A stretch of 64,000 nt of DNA. It comes from Bacteroidales bacterium. Lineage in GTDB: Bacteria > Bacteroidota > Bacteroidia > Bacteroidales > F082. The number at the start of each line of letters is the position of its first letter. Within the stretch, counting starts at the first letter, position 1. The position numbers and the translations under genes are program-made. Of this stretch, positions 10,661-19,908 are shown piece after piece. The notes beneath the pieces were generated by a model. That model was given only the letters and a program-made list of their open reading frames with translations, made no database searches and was not told where the DNA came from. The stretch lies in assembly GCA_023229245.1 (NCBI GenBank), contig JALNZU010000007.1, positions 38,314 to 102,313 on the forward strand, given 5' to 3'.

Positions 10661-13066
10661 TTACTGATTTGAATAGTTTTCTAACTGATCCGGCTTAGTC
10701 CTCATCTCCGGTGTATCGTTTTCCCGTTCGGCTAAGTCTTCCAATAAAGATTCTTTAAAAGCTTTGGTAGTACTCCATTTATCAAAAGTTAATAAAAGAG
10801 AAGGAAGCACAAATAAATTCAACAACAAGGCAATAAGCAAAGTGAACGATACTAAATATCCTAATGCCACCGTACCTCCAAACGAAGAAAAGATAAACAT
10901 AGCAAAACCACAAAACAACACTACTGCCGAATAGATCATGCTAAATCCTGTTTCTTTAAGAGCTGCCAGAACCGAATCTCTGATCCTCCAATCGTTAATA
11001 ATTAATTGCTGCCTGTAGCGCGACAGAAAATGAATCGTATTATCCACACTTATACCTAAGGCCACACTGAATATCAATATAGTAGATGGTTTGATACTGA
11101 TACCAGCAAAACCCATCATACCGGCAGTAAGTATTTGTGGGATCAAATTAGGGATAAGCGATATGATAATCATCTTAAAAGAAGAGAATGTCAAAGCCAT
11201 CAACAAGGCAATGACTACCAATGCAAGCAACAATGACGAGATCAGGTTTTTGACTAAATAATTGGTTCCTTTCAAAAACACCACGCTGGTACCAGTCGTA
11301 TGAACGGTATAATCTTCAGGTGAAAAGATCTCATCAATCTTAGGGCGTAATGTTTGTTCAATACTGTCTATCTCTTGCGTATTGATGTTGGCCATCTGCA
11401 CACTGATACGTGTAAACCTGTATGTTGTATCCACAAACGAGTGCAGGAAAGTTCGTTTGCCGTGTCCAAAATCCGGTATGTACGACAATATAAAATTACG
11501 TTCCTGGTTATTGGGCAGATTGAAATATTGAGGGTCTCCTCTGAAAAAAGCTTGTTTGGAGAATTTTACCAGCTGCACTACCGAAAGCGGTTTACTAAAC
11601 TGAGGATAAGCTGCAAGCTCATGTTGTAACTGGTCAATCTTAGCTATAGTTGACGCCCGCATCACAGCTTTTGGATGCTTGGTATCTATGCTGATCTCAT
11701 ACGGCATGACACCATTAAAATGAGTTTCAAAAAACACTAAATCTTTATATAACCGGTCTTTTTTTGAGATGTCATCACCTATGCTGCCTGTAGTTTTCAA
11801 TCGGGTAACTCCCACCAGTCCAATTACGATCAGTATAGTAGTGATCGCATAAATGGTATTACGGTGATGGGTTACAATAAATTTAATTTTTTCCAGGAAT
11901 GCATTGACTCTTCCTTGGTCTAAGTGTTGATAATGTTTTCGTTTGGGTGCCGGAAGGTAGCTGAATATGATCGGTATCATCATCAGGGTGATCACATAAG
12001 CTACCATAATATTAATAGCTGCGATGATCCCAAACTCAACCAACATCTTGTTTCCAGTAATAATGAACGAAGCAAAACCAGCGGCTGTTGTGGCATTTGT
12101 AAGGAAGTTAGCAGCCCCTATACGCCGTATCACCCGGGTAAGAGCTTTGATCTTATTGCCATGAATATTATACTCATCATAATACTTATTAAGCAGGAAG
12201 ATAGAGTTTTCCACCCCAATCACTATCAAAAAAGGTGGGAGAATCCCGGTTAATACAGTGATCTCAAATCCTAACAAATGGAGCATGCCAAACATAAAGA
12301 TCACAGTGATCAGCACATTGAGAATAATGAAAAACACATTCTTACCCGATCTGAAAAAAGCCATCAAGATCACAAATGCTACAAACAAGGCTAAGAAGAC
12401 AAACAGTATCAGTTCATCTTGTATTTTTTTTGAGGTCATCGTTCTGATATAAGGCAGACCTGAATAATACAGAGGTATCTGATATTTTTTTGTGTAGTCG
12501 TCTAACACTGATTTAATATCATACACCAATGCGACCCTGTTTTTTGTGTTGATCACCTCATTATCCAGAGTGATCATCATCATACTCACATTGGTTTTGG
12601 AGTTATACAGCATACCTTCGTAAAACGGCAGGCTTAATATAATATGCCTCAACGAATCCAACTCTTTCTGACTATCCGGTGCCTTGAGCATAACCGGTTT
12701 AAAATCAAACTTTTTTAAGCTATCATTGCGAACCAAATGGTACATCCGACTCACCGATACCACCTCTTCCACTCCTTCGATATTTCGAAGAGTTTCGGTC
12801 ATATGATGCCAGCTTAAAAAATGATCTAACTCGAATAGATGCTCGTCCTGTATCCCAACATATATAACACTACCATCCTGTCCAAAAGTTTCTTTAAACC
12901 GATCGTAAATACGACTGGCAGTATCACTAGCCGGAAGCATGCGGGGAAATTCATACGACATCCGAACTTTTGTACCCTGCCACCCCATAAAAAGAGTGAG
13001 CAGTATGATAATTATTAAATTTGTTAAACGATTTCTAAGAATGAACCTGGTAAGCAAAGTCCACAT
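10661..13066 (-). CDS. RND-superfamily (MMPL-type) exporter
   Basis: This 801-residue inner-membrane protein has the duplicated architecture of the RND/MMPL superfamily. A short N-terminal transmembrane segment (about residues 12-27) precedes a periplasmic loop of about 190 residues. A bundle of transmembrane helices with GVENSIFLLNKYYDEY follows, and the pattern is repeated in the second half with GISVDNTIHFLSRYRQ. The acidic residues in those two helices match the proton-relay position of the family. The C-terminal cytosolic tail is charged. No adaptor or outer-membrane partner gene is next to it, which fits the MMPL or hopanoid/lipid exporter type rather than a tripartite drug pump. The substrate is unknown. 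It heads the operon with rmlA and the polyprenyl synthase. Confidence 0.85.
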   Translation of the reverse strand: MWTLLTRFILRNRLTNLIIIILLTLFMGWQGTKVRMSYEFPRMLPASDTASRIYDRFKETFGQDGSVIYVGIQDEHLFELDHFLSWHHMTETLRNIEGVEEVVSVSRMYHLVRNDSLKKFDFKPVMLKAPDSQKELDSLRHIILSLPFYEGMLYNSKTNVSMMMITLDNEVINTKNRVALVYDIKSVLDDYTKKYQIPLYYSGLPYIRTMTSKKIQDELILFVFLALFVAFVILMAFFRSGKNVFFIILNVLITVIFMFGMLHLLGFEITVLTGILPPFLIVIGVENSIFLLNKYYDEYNIHGNKIKALTRVIRRIGAANFLTNATTAAGFASFIITGNKMLVEFGIIAAINIMVAYVITLMMIPIIFSYLPAPKRKHYQHLDQGRVNAFLEKIKFIVTHHRNTIYAITTILIVIGLVGVTRLKTTGSIGDDISKKDRLYKDLVFFETHFNGVMPYEISIDTKHPKAVMRASTIAKIDQLQHELAAYPQFSKPLSVVQLVKFSKQAFFRGDPQYFNLPNNQERNFILSYIPDFGHGKRTFLHSFVDTTYRFTRISVQMANINTQEIDSIEQTLRPKIDEIFSPEDYTVHTTGTSVVFLKGTNYLVKNLISSLLLALVVIALLMALTFSSFKMIIISLIPNLIPQILTAGMMGFAGISIKPSTILIFSVALGISVDNTIHFLSRYRQQLIINDWRIRDSVLAALKETGFSMIYSAVVLFCGFAMFIFSSFGGTVALGYLVSFTLLIALLLNLFVLPSLLLTFDKWSTTKAFKESLLEDLAERENDTPEMRTKPDQLENYSNQ

Positions 13067-13444
13067 GCTAAAGCTTTTACTTTATACTTTCATTTGTGAT
13101 TGCGCAAATGTCTGCATTAAAAAATTAAGAAACGAAAGTACTACATTCTAACTATAAAAAAAAACTGGTTTAGTTTTTGTAACAGACTTCTATCATATAT
13201 CAACATACTGTTTGATTCACTTTCACTAAACTAACTTTGAACTCTGCAAAGTATGAAACAACCTATTGTCAGATGATACATGAAGAACAAAAACTTAATA
13301 CCAACAGCTTGATGTTCAGGTTGCTATTCAATAAGAAATATTTATGATACAAGCATAAAAAAGAGTATGCAAGCAAAATGCAGTTTTGATAATTAAAAAT
13401 TCTGAAGTTGATTTACATATTGACTGTTATAAAATTTTAAACAA
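13067..13444. other. AT-rich divergent intergenic region
   Basis: About 380 bases separate the divergent exporter and lipoprotein genes. At 13133-13140 the minus strand reads TACTTTCG, one base from the -7 consensus and identical to the near-match ahead of slyD, so it may serve the exporter operon. A weak AT-only inverted repeat (AAAAACT at 13160, AGTTTTT at 13172) is present. No gene or RNA was recognised. Confidence 0.45.
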
Positions 13445-14620
13445 ATGAGAAGATCTATACTTTTAACAGCATGGCTGTTGCTTTTGATTGCCTGCGGCAG
13501 TCCAAAACATTTGATCAAAAACGAAAAATATGATCTTGCAGTAGAAAAGCTCAGTCGGAAACTGCGTACGGGCAAAGAACGTAGCCAAGACGTGCTGATG
13601 TTGAAAGAAGCCTATCATGCGGCCAACCAGATTGATCACGACAGGATACAACTACTGAGAAAAAGTGGCAAGCCTGAGATCTGGCCAGAAGTGTACATCT
13701 TGTATAAAACAATGGATATCAGACAACAAAAGCTTCGCTTTCTATCTGATTATGTGAAACAGACGATAGGATTTCAGCTTATACAATACGATGAATATAT
13801 CCTGGAGGCACAGAATCACGCAGTAGATTATCTGACAGCCTCCATCAAACAGAAATTACAAAGCCAATCAAAATCTGATGCACGTCAAGCGTTGATACTA
13901 CTTAACGAACTTGAAACGATTTACCCAGACTATGCTGAATTAGACCAATTAAAACGTCAGGCAATAATGCAAGCTGTAAATTATGTGTTGATCCAGTTTG
14001 ATAACCAATCGAAGCTATCGGTACCTGATGAGTTTGTGCAGACAATCATGAATTTTTCTGAAAAAGATTTTAAAGAAACCTTAGTGAGCTACGATCTATC
14101 CGCACAACCTGGATTGACCTACGATTATCTGATATATATTACCTTAAAGGATATCATTGTATCGCCAGAACGGATTGATACTCGCCAATTTACAGAAAAA
14201 CGTGAAATAGTTGACGGAACAAAGCCCAAACGGGATACTAATGGAAATATCATGATTGACTCAGCGGGCCAAGTGATTGAAGTACCAAACTATAAACAAA
14301 TACAGGCCATAGTGAAAGAGACAAGCATGAGCAAAAATGTGCTGATCCGTGTTTCAATAGATTATGAAGACAACCACCGCCATAAGCTCATTCATAGTAT
14401 TGCGTTGGAAAGGCCTGTCTCTTTTATACATAACTTTGCAAAAGTTGACGGCGATATCAGGGCATGCAGCAAAGCTACATTAGAACTGATCAAGCATGAG
14501 GCAATACCTTTCCCAGCTGATGGAGCCATGGTAGCTGATGCTGCCCATCAGTTGCATGAGGAGATTAAAAGAGTCCTTCGCAAAGAAGCCGGTATAGTTA
14601 AACAGGCAAACGATCGCTGA
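13445..14620 (+). CDS. Predicted outer-envelope lipoprotein of unknown function
   Basis: I do not recognise this 391-residue protein. The N-terminus MRRSILLTAWLLLLIACGSP is a lipoprotein signal with lipobox LIAC, so Cys17 should be acylated and the protein attached to the envelope. The first third (to about residue 180) is rich in helix-forming residues. KYDLAVEKLSRKL and ARQALILLNELETIYPDYAEL look like degenerate TPR-type helical pairs. The C-terminal half contains LKDIIVSPERIDTRQF and SMSKNVLIRVSIDYEDN, suggesting a beta-rich domain. Long helical lipoproteins of this sort are common in Bacteroidota envelopes, but no function can be assigned. It is flanked by a divergent exporter operon and a downstream dehydrogenase gene. 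Confidence 0.75.
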   Translation: MRRSILLTAWLLLLIACGSPKHLIKNEKYDLAVEKLSRKLRTGKERSQDVLMLKEAYHAANQIDHDRIQLLRKSGKPEIWPEVYILYKTMDIRQQKLRFLSDYVKQTIGFQLIQYDEYILEAQNHAVDYLTASIKQKLQSQSKSDARQALILLNELETIYPDYAELDQLKRQAIMQAVNYVLIQFDNQSKLSVPDEFVQTIMNFSEKDFKETLVSYDLSAQPGLTYDYLIYITLKDIIVSPERIDTRQFTEKREIVDGTKPKRDTNGNIMIDSAGQVIEVPNYKQIQAIVKETSMSKNVLIRVSIDYEDNHRHKLIHSIALERPVSFIHNFAKVDGDIRACSKATLELIKHEAIPFPADGAMVADAAHQLHEEIKRVLRKEAGIVKQANDR

Positions 14621-14751
14621 CAATCACATATCAGCGCTCACTCCGCAGAGTAGATGGATTTTTTGAGCACTGCTGTTTTATACTATATACACAACAAATT
14701 ATTTGAGATGAAGGTTTTTTCTTGCAACCATCAATAATATTTTCCCCTATC

Positions 14752-15690
14752 ATGCCACAAAAAGTACTTTTTATTGATACAGCTCATCCCACCCTACAGG
14801 ATCAATTGGAAGGGCTTGGTTTTATATGCGAATACCATGAAACATACGGATATGATCAGTATCTTACAATTATTGATCAGTATGTTGGTCTGATAGTGCG
14901 CAGTAAGATTCCGGTTGACCGTCAATTATTGGATGCAGCTTCTGAGTTACGATTTATTGCCCGAGTTGGGGCTGGCATGGAAAATATTGCAGTTGACTAT
15001 GCACATCAACGGGGGATAGCTTGTTTTAATGCACCCGAAGGCAACCGAGATGCGGTAGCTGAGCATGCGGTAGCCATGTTGTTAAGTCTTTTCCGAAATC
15101 TGATAAAAGCTGATGGTGAAGTACGTTCCGGTATATGGAAAAGAGAAGAAAACAGAGGTATAGAGATCAAGGGAAAGACTGTGGCTATCATTGGGTATGG
15201 GAATACTGGTTCGGCTTTTGCCCGTAAGTTGTCAGGATTTGAATGCAGGATCATGGCCTACGACAAATACAAAAGTGGCTTTGCTTCCGAGTTGGTAGAA
15301 GAAGTTACCATGCCTCAGATTTTTGAAGAGGCCGATATTTTAAGCCTACACCTTCCACTGAGTGAAGAGACCCGGTATCTTGTTGATACTAAGTATATCA
15401 ACAACTTCCAAAAATCGTTTTACCTGATCAATACTTCAAGGGGTGCTGTGGTACATACGACCGATTTACTGACGGCATTAGAAGTTAGTAAAATTTCAGG
15501 TGCTTGTTTGGATGTGCTTGAATATGAGAAGTTTTCGTTTGAGGCTATTCAGCCACATGAATTGTCATCAGTTTTCCAGAGATTAGTAAAACGTGCTGAT
15601 GTGGTTTTAAGTCCTCATATAGCCGGATGGACACACGAATCGAACCGCAGGATGGCTGATGTATTAGTTCAAAAGATCAGCCGTTTATGA
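14752..15690 (+). CDS. D-2-hydroxyacid dehydrogenase (3-phosphoglycerate dehydrogenase-like)
   Basis: This is a 312-residue NAD-dependent 2-hydroxyacid dehydrogenase. The ATG at 14752 (MPQKVLFIDTAHPTL) is preferred over an upstream TTG at 14722, because it begins directly with the first strand of the domain. The Rossmann motif G148-Y-G150-N-T-G153 binds NAD. The catalytic triad is visible: Arg in INTSRGAVV, Glu in CLDVLEYE and His in LSPHIAGWTHES. FIARVGAGMENIAVDYA is the usual substrate-domain segment. There is no C-terminal ACT domain, so it could be a short SerA or another 2-hydroxyacid dehydrogenase. No serC is adjacent. It converges with the tsf operon. Confidence 0.85.
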   Translation: MPQKVLFIDTAHPTLQDQLEGLGFICEYHETYGYDQYLTIIDQYVGLIVRSKIPVDRQLLDAASELRFIARVGAGMENIAVDYAHQRGIACFNAPEGNRDAVAEHAVAMLLSLFRNLIKADGEVRSGIWKREENRGIEIKGKTVAIIGYGNTGSAFARKLSGFECRIMAYDKYKSGFASELVEEVTMPQIFEEADILSLHLPLSEETRYLVDTKYINNFQKSFYLINTSRGAVVHTTDLLTALEVSKISGACLDVLEYEKFSFEAIQPHELSSVFQRLVKRADVVLSPHIAGWTHESNRRMADVLVQKISRL

Positions 15691-15710
15691 TCAGGGCTTG
15701 AAATAAAAAA

Positions 15711-15740
15711 AGAGGCTGTCTCATTACACGGGAAGCCTCT
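15711..15740. terminator. Bidirectional hairpin between the dehydrogenase gene and tsf
   Basis: AGAGGCT (15711-15717) pairs with AGCCTCT (15734-15740). An A-run lies on the left and a T-rich run on the right, so it can end transcripts from both strands. It lies in the 76-base gap between two converging genes. Confidence 0.6.
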
Positions 15741-15766
15741 CTTATCTTTTTGATCTTTTGTGTCGA

Positions 15767-16597
15767 TTAACCTAACATCACCCGTTTAAATGCGGTTACT
15801 GTCAAGTCTTTATCTGCCTCAGTCAAATATTGGCGTACAGTTTTCTTGGTATCCCGTACAAAATCCTGATTGAGCAAGGTGTTTTCACGGAAAAATTTAT
15901 TCAGTGTACCTTTTGCGATCTTCTCTAACAAATGTTCAGGTTTTCCTTCGTTGCGAGCTTTATCCATACCCACCTCAATTTCACGCTGAATGACTTCTTG
16001 TGGCACATCATCCTGATCAATGGCTATAGGATCCATGGCAGCTATCTGCATAGCAAGTTCACGTCCTAACTGATTGATATGCTCCGATTGAGGTTTATTC
16101 AGTCCTACTATAGTAGCCAGTCTGTTTCCCGGATGTATATAAGCTGCAGTAGCAGGTGCTTCGATAAAGAAGAAAGCGCCAAGGTCGATTTTCTCACCTA
16201 TTACTCCGGTTTGATCAATAATAGTATCTTCAATCTTTCTTCCATTGAGTTCAAGTGTTTTCAGTTGATCTAATGAGTTAACCTTTTGTGCTACGGCTAA
16301 GTCTAAGATGCTATGGACATATGCAATAAAGTCTTCATTTTTTGCTACAAAGTCCGTTTCACAGTTCACCATGATCAGAGCAGCATAGCTGTGTGTATCG
16401 TTTGTTTTGGATACTATGACTCCTTCGGTAGCTTGTCTGTCGGCACGATTGGCGGCTACTTTCTGTCCTTTTTTACGCAGATAGTCGATAGCTGCTTTGA
16501 TATCGCCCTTGCTTTCTACTAGAGCCTTTTTACAATCCATCATTCCGGCTCCGGTCAGTTTTCTTAGTTCATTAACTTGGGCAGCGGTAATATTCAT
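15767..16597 (-). CDS. tsf: Translation elongation factor Ts
   Basis: EF-Ts recycles EF-Tu by exchanging GDP for GTP in the cytoplasm. The 276-residue protein begins with the UBA-like domain (residues 1-40, ITAAQVNELRKLTGAGMMDCKKAL) and the family signature ELRKLTGAGMMDCK. The core contains MVNCETDFVAKNEDF and ELAMQIAAMDP, both in the EF-Tu-binding region. The C-terminal part ends KRVMLG. It lies 30 bases after rpsB as the last gene of the ribosomal run rplM-rpsI-rpsB-tsf. Confidence 0.97.
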   Translation of the reverse strand: MNITAAQVNELRKLTGAGMMDCKKALVESKGDIKAAIDYLRKKGQKVAANRADRQATEGVIVSKTNDTHSYAALIMVNCETDFVAKNEDFIAYVHSILDLAVAQKVNSLDQLKTLELNGRKIEDTIIDQTGVIGEKIDLGAFFFIEAPATAAYIHPGNRLATIVGLNKPQSEHINQLGRELAMQIAAMDPIAIDQDDVPQEVIQREIEVGMDKARNEGKPEHLLEKIAKGTLNKFFRENTLLNQDFVRDTKKTVRQYLTEADKDLTVTAFKRVMLG

Positions 16598-16627
16598 TAT
16601 TTATCCTATCTTTAAAAAGTTACTATT

Positions 16628-17488
16628 TTATTTTTTTGATACTGGTCGTCTTGGTCTTCTTGGGCGTCCACCTTCGTCTGTGGTTCTGCGTCGGCTATCT
16701 TTTTCGTCTTTTTCATCCTCTTCGTCAAATGCTTTCTCTTTTTCGTCTAAGAAATCATCTTCTTCTGCCTCTTTTTCTTCTTGATTTTTTTCTTTAGCTA
16801 ATTTACGGTCGTTCAATCCTTCTTCTATAGCTTCTGCCATCAGGCGTATGATCAGAGCGATTGATTTCGATGCGTCGTCGTTGCCCGGTATAGGGAAAGT
16901 GATCAGATTTGGATTAGTATTGGAATCGGTTATGGCGAAGGTTGGTATATTCAGTTTACGTGCTTCGGCCACAGCTATATGCTCCTTGATGATATCTACT
17001 ACAAATATTGCAGAAGGCAGGCGATTGAGATCGGCTATACTACCGAGGTTTTTTTCAAGCTTTTCGCGCTCACGCTGAATCTGCAGTCGTTCCCGTTTTG
17101 ACAGGTTAAGGTATGCATCGCTTACCATGAGTTTGTCAATATTCGACATTTTGCGAACAGCTTTTCGTATGGTAGCGAAGTTTGTCAGCATCCCACCCGG
17201 CCAACGCTCGGTGACATACGGCATACCTACTTTGGCTATCTCTTCGGCTACAATATTTTTTGCCTGTTTTTTGGTAGCGACAAAGAGTACCTTTTTTCCT
17301 GATCGGGCTAGCTGGCGAAGTGCATTGGCTGCTTCATCAAGCTTAGCCTGTGTTTTATATAAGTCGATGATGTGTATCCCATTACGCTCCATAAAAATAT
17401 AGGGTGCCATATTAGGATTCCATTTTCTTTTCAGGTGTCCGAAATGTACACCTGCGTCTAACAATTCTTCAAATGTTACTCTTGACAT
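16628..17488 (-). CDS. rpsB: 30S ribosomal protein S2, with charged C-terminal tail
   Basis: S2 is a late-assembling small-subunit protein needed for S1 binding. The N-terminal motif LLDAGVHFGHLKRKWNPNMAPYIF and the downstream FAITDSNTNPNLITFPIPGNDDA are highly conserved in the family. The core ends near residue 230. About 55 further residues form an unusual tail, first Glu/Asp/Lys-rich and then Arg/Pro-rich (GGRPRRPRRPVSKK), predicted to be disordered. Tails on S2 occur in several phyla, so this is probably real sequence rather than a frameshift. The gene sits between rpsI and tsf. Confidence 0.97.
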   Translation of the reverse strand: MSRVTFEELLDAGVHFGHLKRKWNPNMAPYIFMERNGIHIIDLYKTQAKLDEAANALRQLARSGKKVLFVATKKQAKNIVAEEIAKVGMPYVTERWPGGMLTNFATIRKAVRKMSNIDKLMVSDAYLNLSKRERLQIQREREKLEKNLGSIADLNRLPSAIFVVDIIKEHIAVAEARKLNIPTFAITDSNTNPNLITFPIPGNDDASKSIALIIRLMAEAIEEGLNDRKLAKEKNQEEKEAEEDDFLDEKEKAFDEEDEKDEKDSRRRTTDEGGRPRRPRRPVSKK

Positions 17489-17600
17489 AAAATTAGATTA
17501 ATTGATGTTTACTTTCACTGGCGCAATCGCTGAGTAGACCTGTTGTGTCAGATGTCTCAACAATTTGGATACTAAACACGATCGTCGGGCCCGTGCTTGA

Positions 17601-17987
17601 TTAACGTTTACTAAACTGGAATTTCTTACGGGCTTTTGGCTGGCCTGGTTTTTTGCGTTCTACCATTCTTGGATCACGGCGTAGCAGACCTTTAGCTTTG
17701 AGCGCAGGGCGAAATTCTGGATCAATCTTGCAGAGTGCACGACTTATAGCCAAGCTAAGAGCTTCGGCCTGTCCGTTAAAACCGCCTCCATTCATATTCA
17801 CCTTGATATCATATTTATCAAGATTATCGGTAATAGAAAGAGGTTGTGTGACTATAAAATGCAGTATCTCCGTCGGGAAATATTCTTGATAGTCTCTTTT
17901 ATTGACGGTAATAGCTCCATTTCCACTTTTCAAATAGATACGTGCTACTGCAGTTTTTCTCCTGCCTAAGGCGTTGATTACTTCCAT
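17601..17987 (-). CDS. rpsI: 30S ribosomal protein S9
   Basis: S9 binds 16S rRNA in the small-subunit head, and its C-terminal tail reaches the P-site tRNA. The 128-residue protein starts with ALGRRKTAVARIYLKSG and contains NMNGGGFNGQAEALSLAISRAL. It ends in the basic tail KKPGQPKARKKFQFSKR, whose final SKR is the conserved terminus. It follows rplM by 17 bases, the usual L13-S9 pairing. Confidence 0.97.
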   Translation of the reverse strand: MEVINALGRRKTAVARIYLKSGNGAITVNKRDYQEYFPTEILHFIVTQPLSITDNLDKYDIKVNMNGGGFNGQAEALSLAISRALCKIDPEFRPALKAKGLLRRDPRMVERKKPGQPKARKKFQFSKR

Positions 17988-18004
17988 TTGTGAGGGCTTG
18001 ATAG

Positions 18005-18448
18005 TTAAAATTCTATTTTCTTAGGTTGTTGAGCCTGCTGTTTATGTTCAGGACCGGCATATACGTATAGATTACGAAACAACTCGGCACCTAATCTGTT
18101 CTTTGGCAGCATCCCTTTGACGGCATGCTCCAAAACGGCTGTGGGTTTACGCTCTAACTGCTCTTTCACGCTGCGAAAACGCTGCCCACCAGGATATCCG
18201 GTATAACGAATATAAGTCTTGGTATTCATCTTATTGCCGGTAAGCTGTATCTTCTCGGCATTGATAACGATCACATTATCACCACAATCGCTGTGGGGAG
18301 TGTAGGTTACTTTATGCTTGCCACGAAGTATCCTGGCGATCTCCGAAGCTAAACGACCCAGTACCTGGCCTTCAGCATCAACAAGTACCCATTGTTTATC
18401 AGCATTCTCTTTATTGATGCTGGCTGTCTTGTAACTAAGTGTATTCAT
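18005..18448 (-). CDS. rplM: 50S ribosomal protein L13
   Basis: L13 is an early-assembling large-subunit protein. The 147-residue sequence contains WVLVDAEGQVLGRLASEIARILRGKHK and the signature VIVINAEKIQLTGNK, followed by YIRYTGYPGGQ and HAVKGMLPKNRLG. It leads the operon rplM-rpsI-rpsB-tsf and has a well-placed promoter candidate 55 bases upstream of its start. Confidence 0.97.
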   Translation of the reverse strand: MNTLSYKTASINKENADKQWVLVDAEGQVLGRLASEIARILRGKHKVTYTPHSDCGDNVIVINAEKIQLTGNKMNTKTYIRYTGYPGGQRFRSVKEQLERKPTAVLEHAVKGMLPKNRLGAELFRNLYVYAGPEHKQQAQQPKKIEF

Positions 18449-18502
18449 CGACTTTTGTATTTCTGCTTTATGTACAGTAAATCATTTTCATAAAACGGGG
18501 TG

Positions 18503-18534
18503 CAAAAATAGAAACAATTTCTCATACCAACAAA
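18503..18534 (-). promoter_or_regulatory. Promoter of the rplM-rpsI-rpsB-tsf operon
   Basis: On the minus strand, TTTG (18531-18534) and TATTTTTG (18503-18510) match the Bacteroidota -33 and -7 elements exactly, with a 20-base spacer. This is the cleanest promoter match in the window. Transcription would start about 48 bases ahead of rplM. Confidence 0.6.
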
Positions 18535-18887
18535 TTTACTAACAATATTTTGCAGCGGCAGATTCAATAACAACCCTAAAAATCAGTCTGAAATAAAAAA
18601 TCAGCTGCATAAGTTGTTTGAAAACACAAAAAATATCCGACAAATTACATCATATCCCAACGAACTTATCTGTGATAGCAATAAATTTTTCAATGGAGCG
18701 CATGGTTTTTCAAAATATGGTGTCTAACAGATAAACCCTATTGATCAAGCTAAAATAAAACGAACCTTAGCTTACCCAAATGAGTAAAAAAAGTATAGCA
18801 GATTAAAATGGGTTACTAAGTGTAAGAAATAGGTAAATTTTCTACATACAAACTCGTATAATTATAAACAAATCAAATTTTAAACAG
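18535..18887. other. AT-rich intergenic region, nothing recognised
   Basis: About 350 bases lie between the ribosomal operon promoter and the start of the small secreted-protein gene. I see no coding frame with a recognisable signature, no tRNA-like cloverleaf and no convincing -7 box for the downstream gene. Confidence 0.4.
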
Positions 18888-19259
18888 ATGAAAAAGATTG
18901 GATGCATTTTATTGATTGCCACATTTTTCTTTACCGGCAATTTATTTTCACAGTCAGCAAATACTAAAGCACCTGTTACACAGGATAAGACTACTGATTT
19001 TCAGCCGGGTCGTTATGTGGACAAAGACAATGATGGCGTATGTGATAACTGGCAGCAACGTCCTTCTCAGGGCAGAGGGCTTCGTTTTTTAGAACGACAA
19101 AACGATACTACACGATACTATAATCCACGTACGGGTCGTAGACCTGCGTTTCGCAATACGTATAGAGGACAGGGTAATCGTGGATTATATCGCGGCAGAT
19201 GTTGGGAATTATGGATAAACGACAGCCTGAGTCAGCCACCGATACAACCTAATAAATAA
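18888..19259 (+). CDS. Small secreted protein with DxDxDG calcium-loop-like motif
   Basis: I do not recognise a named family for this 123-residue protein. Residues 1-22 (MKKIGCILLIATFFFTGNLF) form a signal peptide, so it is exported. At about residue 44, YVDKDNDGVCDNW resembles an EF-hand-like calcium loop (D-x-D-x-D-G) followed by a Cys. The rest is rich in Arg, Gly, Gln and aromatic residues (RNTYRGQGNRGLYRGRCWELW), giving a basic tail with a second Cys. It lies 76 bases ahead of an ECF sigma/anti-sigma/Spy-like operon on the same strand. It could be an envelope sensor or a target of that system; this is inference from position only. Confidence 0.7.
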   Translation: MKKIGCILLIATFFFTGNLFSQSANTKAPVTQDKTTDFQPGRYVDKDNDGVCDNWQQRPSQGRGLRFLERQNDTTRYYNPRTGRRPAFRNTYRGQGNRGLYRGRCWELWINDSLSQPPIQPNK

Positions 19260-19296
19260 TGTAAGTGAAGGGATTCCAGGTCAGAGAGATTTATCG

Positions 19297-19304
19297 TACT
19301 TTTG
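19297..19304 (+). promoter_or_regulatory. Candidate -7 box for the ECF sigma operon
   Basis: TACTTTTG matches the TAnnTTTG consensus exactly and lies 31 bases ahead of the sigma-factor ATG, beyond the stop of the small secreted protein. No TTTG -33 element stands at the right distance. It suggests the sigma operon can be transcribed apart from the upstream gene. Confidence 0.4.
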
Positions 19305-19335
19305 AACTCATGAGCTGGATTGAGCCCTATGCTGT

Positions 19336-19908
19336 ATGCCCAAGCTAAGTGAAAACGAACTGATTGATGCCCTTCAAAAAGGCGATGAAGCTGCGTACCG
19401 ATTGTTGATACACAAGTATAACTCTATGATACAGAACGTGATCTATAAAATGGTAGAAGACCAGGACGATACAAAAGATCTGAGTCAGGAGGTTTGGATA
19501 CGCATTTGGAAATCTATTGGCAAATTCAGGCGAAAATCGAGCCTGCAAACATGGATATACCGTATTTCTATTCATAGTGCCCTCAACCATATCCGTAAGA
19601 AACAGCGACTACGATTAGTAAGCTTCTCCCACTCGGATGCGTTGGAATCAACAACTTATGCGGAATCACCTATTGCCAGTGGATTTGACAAAATGGATCA
19701 GCATGACCAGGCTGCTATCATCAGAAGCGCACTAAACAGATTAACAGCAAAGCAAAAAGCTGCTTTTATACTAAGCAATGCCGAAGGCCTTAGCAATGCC
19801 GAAACGGCTGAAGTACTGGAAACATCCGTCAGTGCCGTAGAATCATTACTCATAAGGGCAAAGCGAAAGTTAAAACAAGAATTATTAAACTCATACCTCT
19901 CAGAATAA
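19336..19908 (+). CDS. RNA polymerase ECF-type sigma factor
   Basis: This 190-residue extracytoplasmic-function sigma factor directs RNA polymerase to an envelope-response regulon. Region 2 (about residues 20-90) contains DLSQEVWIRIWKSIGKFRRKSSLQTW and IYRISIHSALNHIRKKQR. Region 4 (about 135-185) contains LTAKQKAAFILSNAEGLSNAETAEVL and a helix-turn-helix ending in SVESLLIRAKRKLKQEL. The stop overlaps the start of the anti-sigma gene by one base (TAATG), implying translational coupling. Control is expected through that anti-sigma factor, as usual for this class; possible autoregulation is inference. Confidence 0.93.
   Translation: MPKLSENELIDALQKGDEAAYRLLIHKYNSMIQNVIYKMVEDQDDTKDLSQEVWIRIWKSIGKFRRKSSLQTWIYRISIHSALNHIRKKQRLRLVSFSHSDALESTTYAESPIASGFDKMDQHDQAAIIRSALNRLTAKQKAAFILSNAEGLSNAETAEVLETSVSAVESLLIRAKRKLKQELLNSYLSE

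Noticed and set aside
14630..14700. Possible terminator after the 391-residue lipoprotein gene
   Set aside because: The inverted repeat (CAGCGCTCA and TGAGCACTG) has a mismatch and a loop of more than 20 bases, and no T-run follows the second arm.
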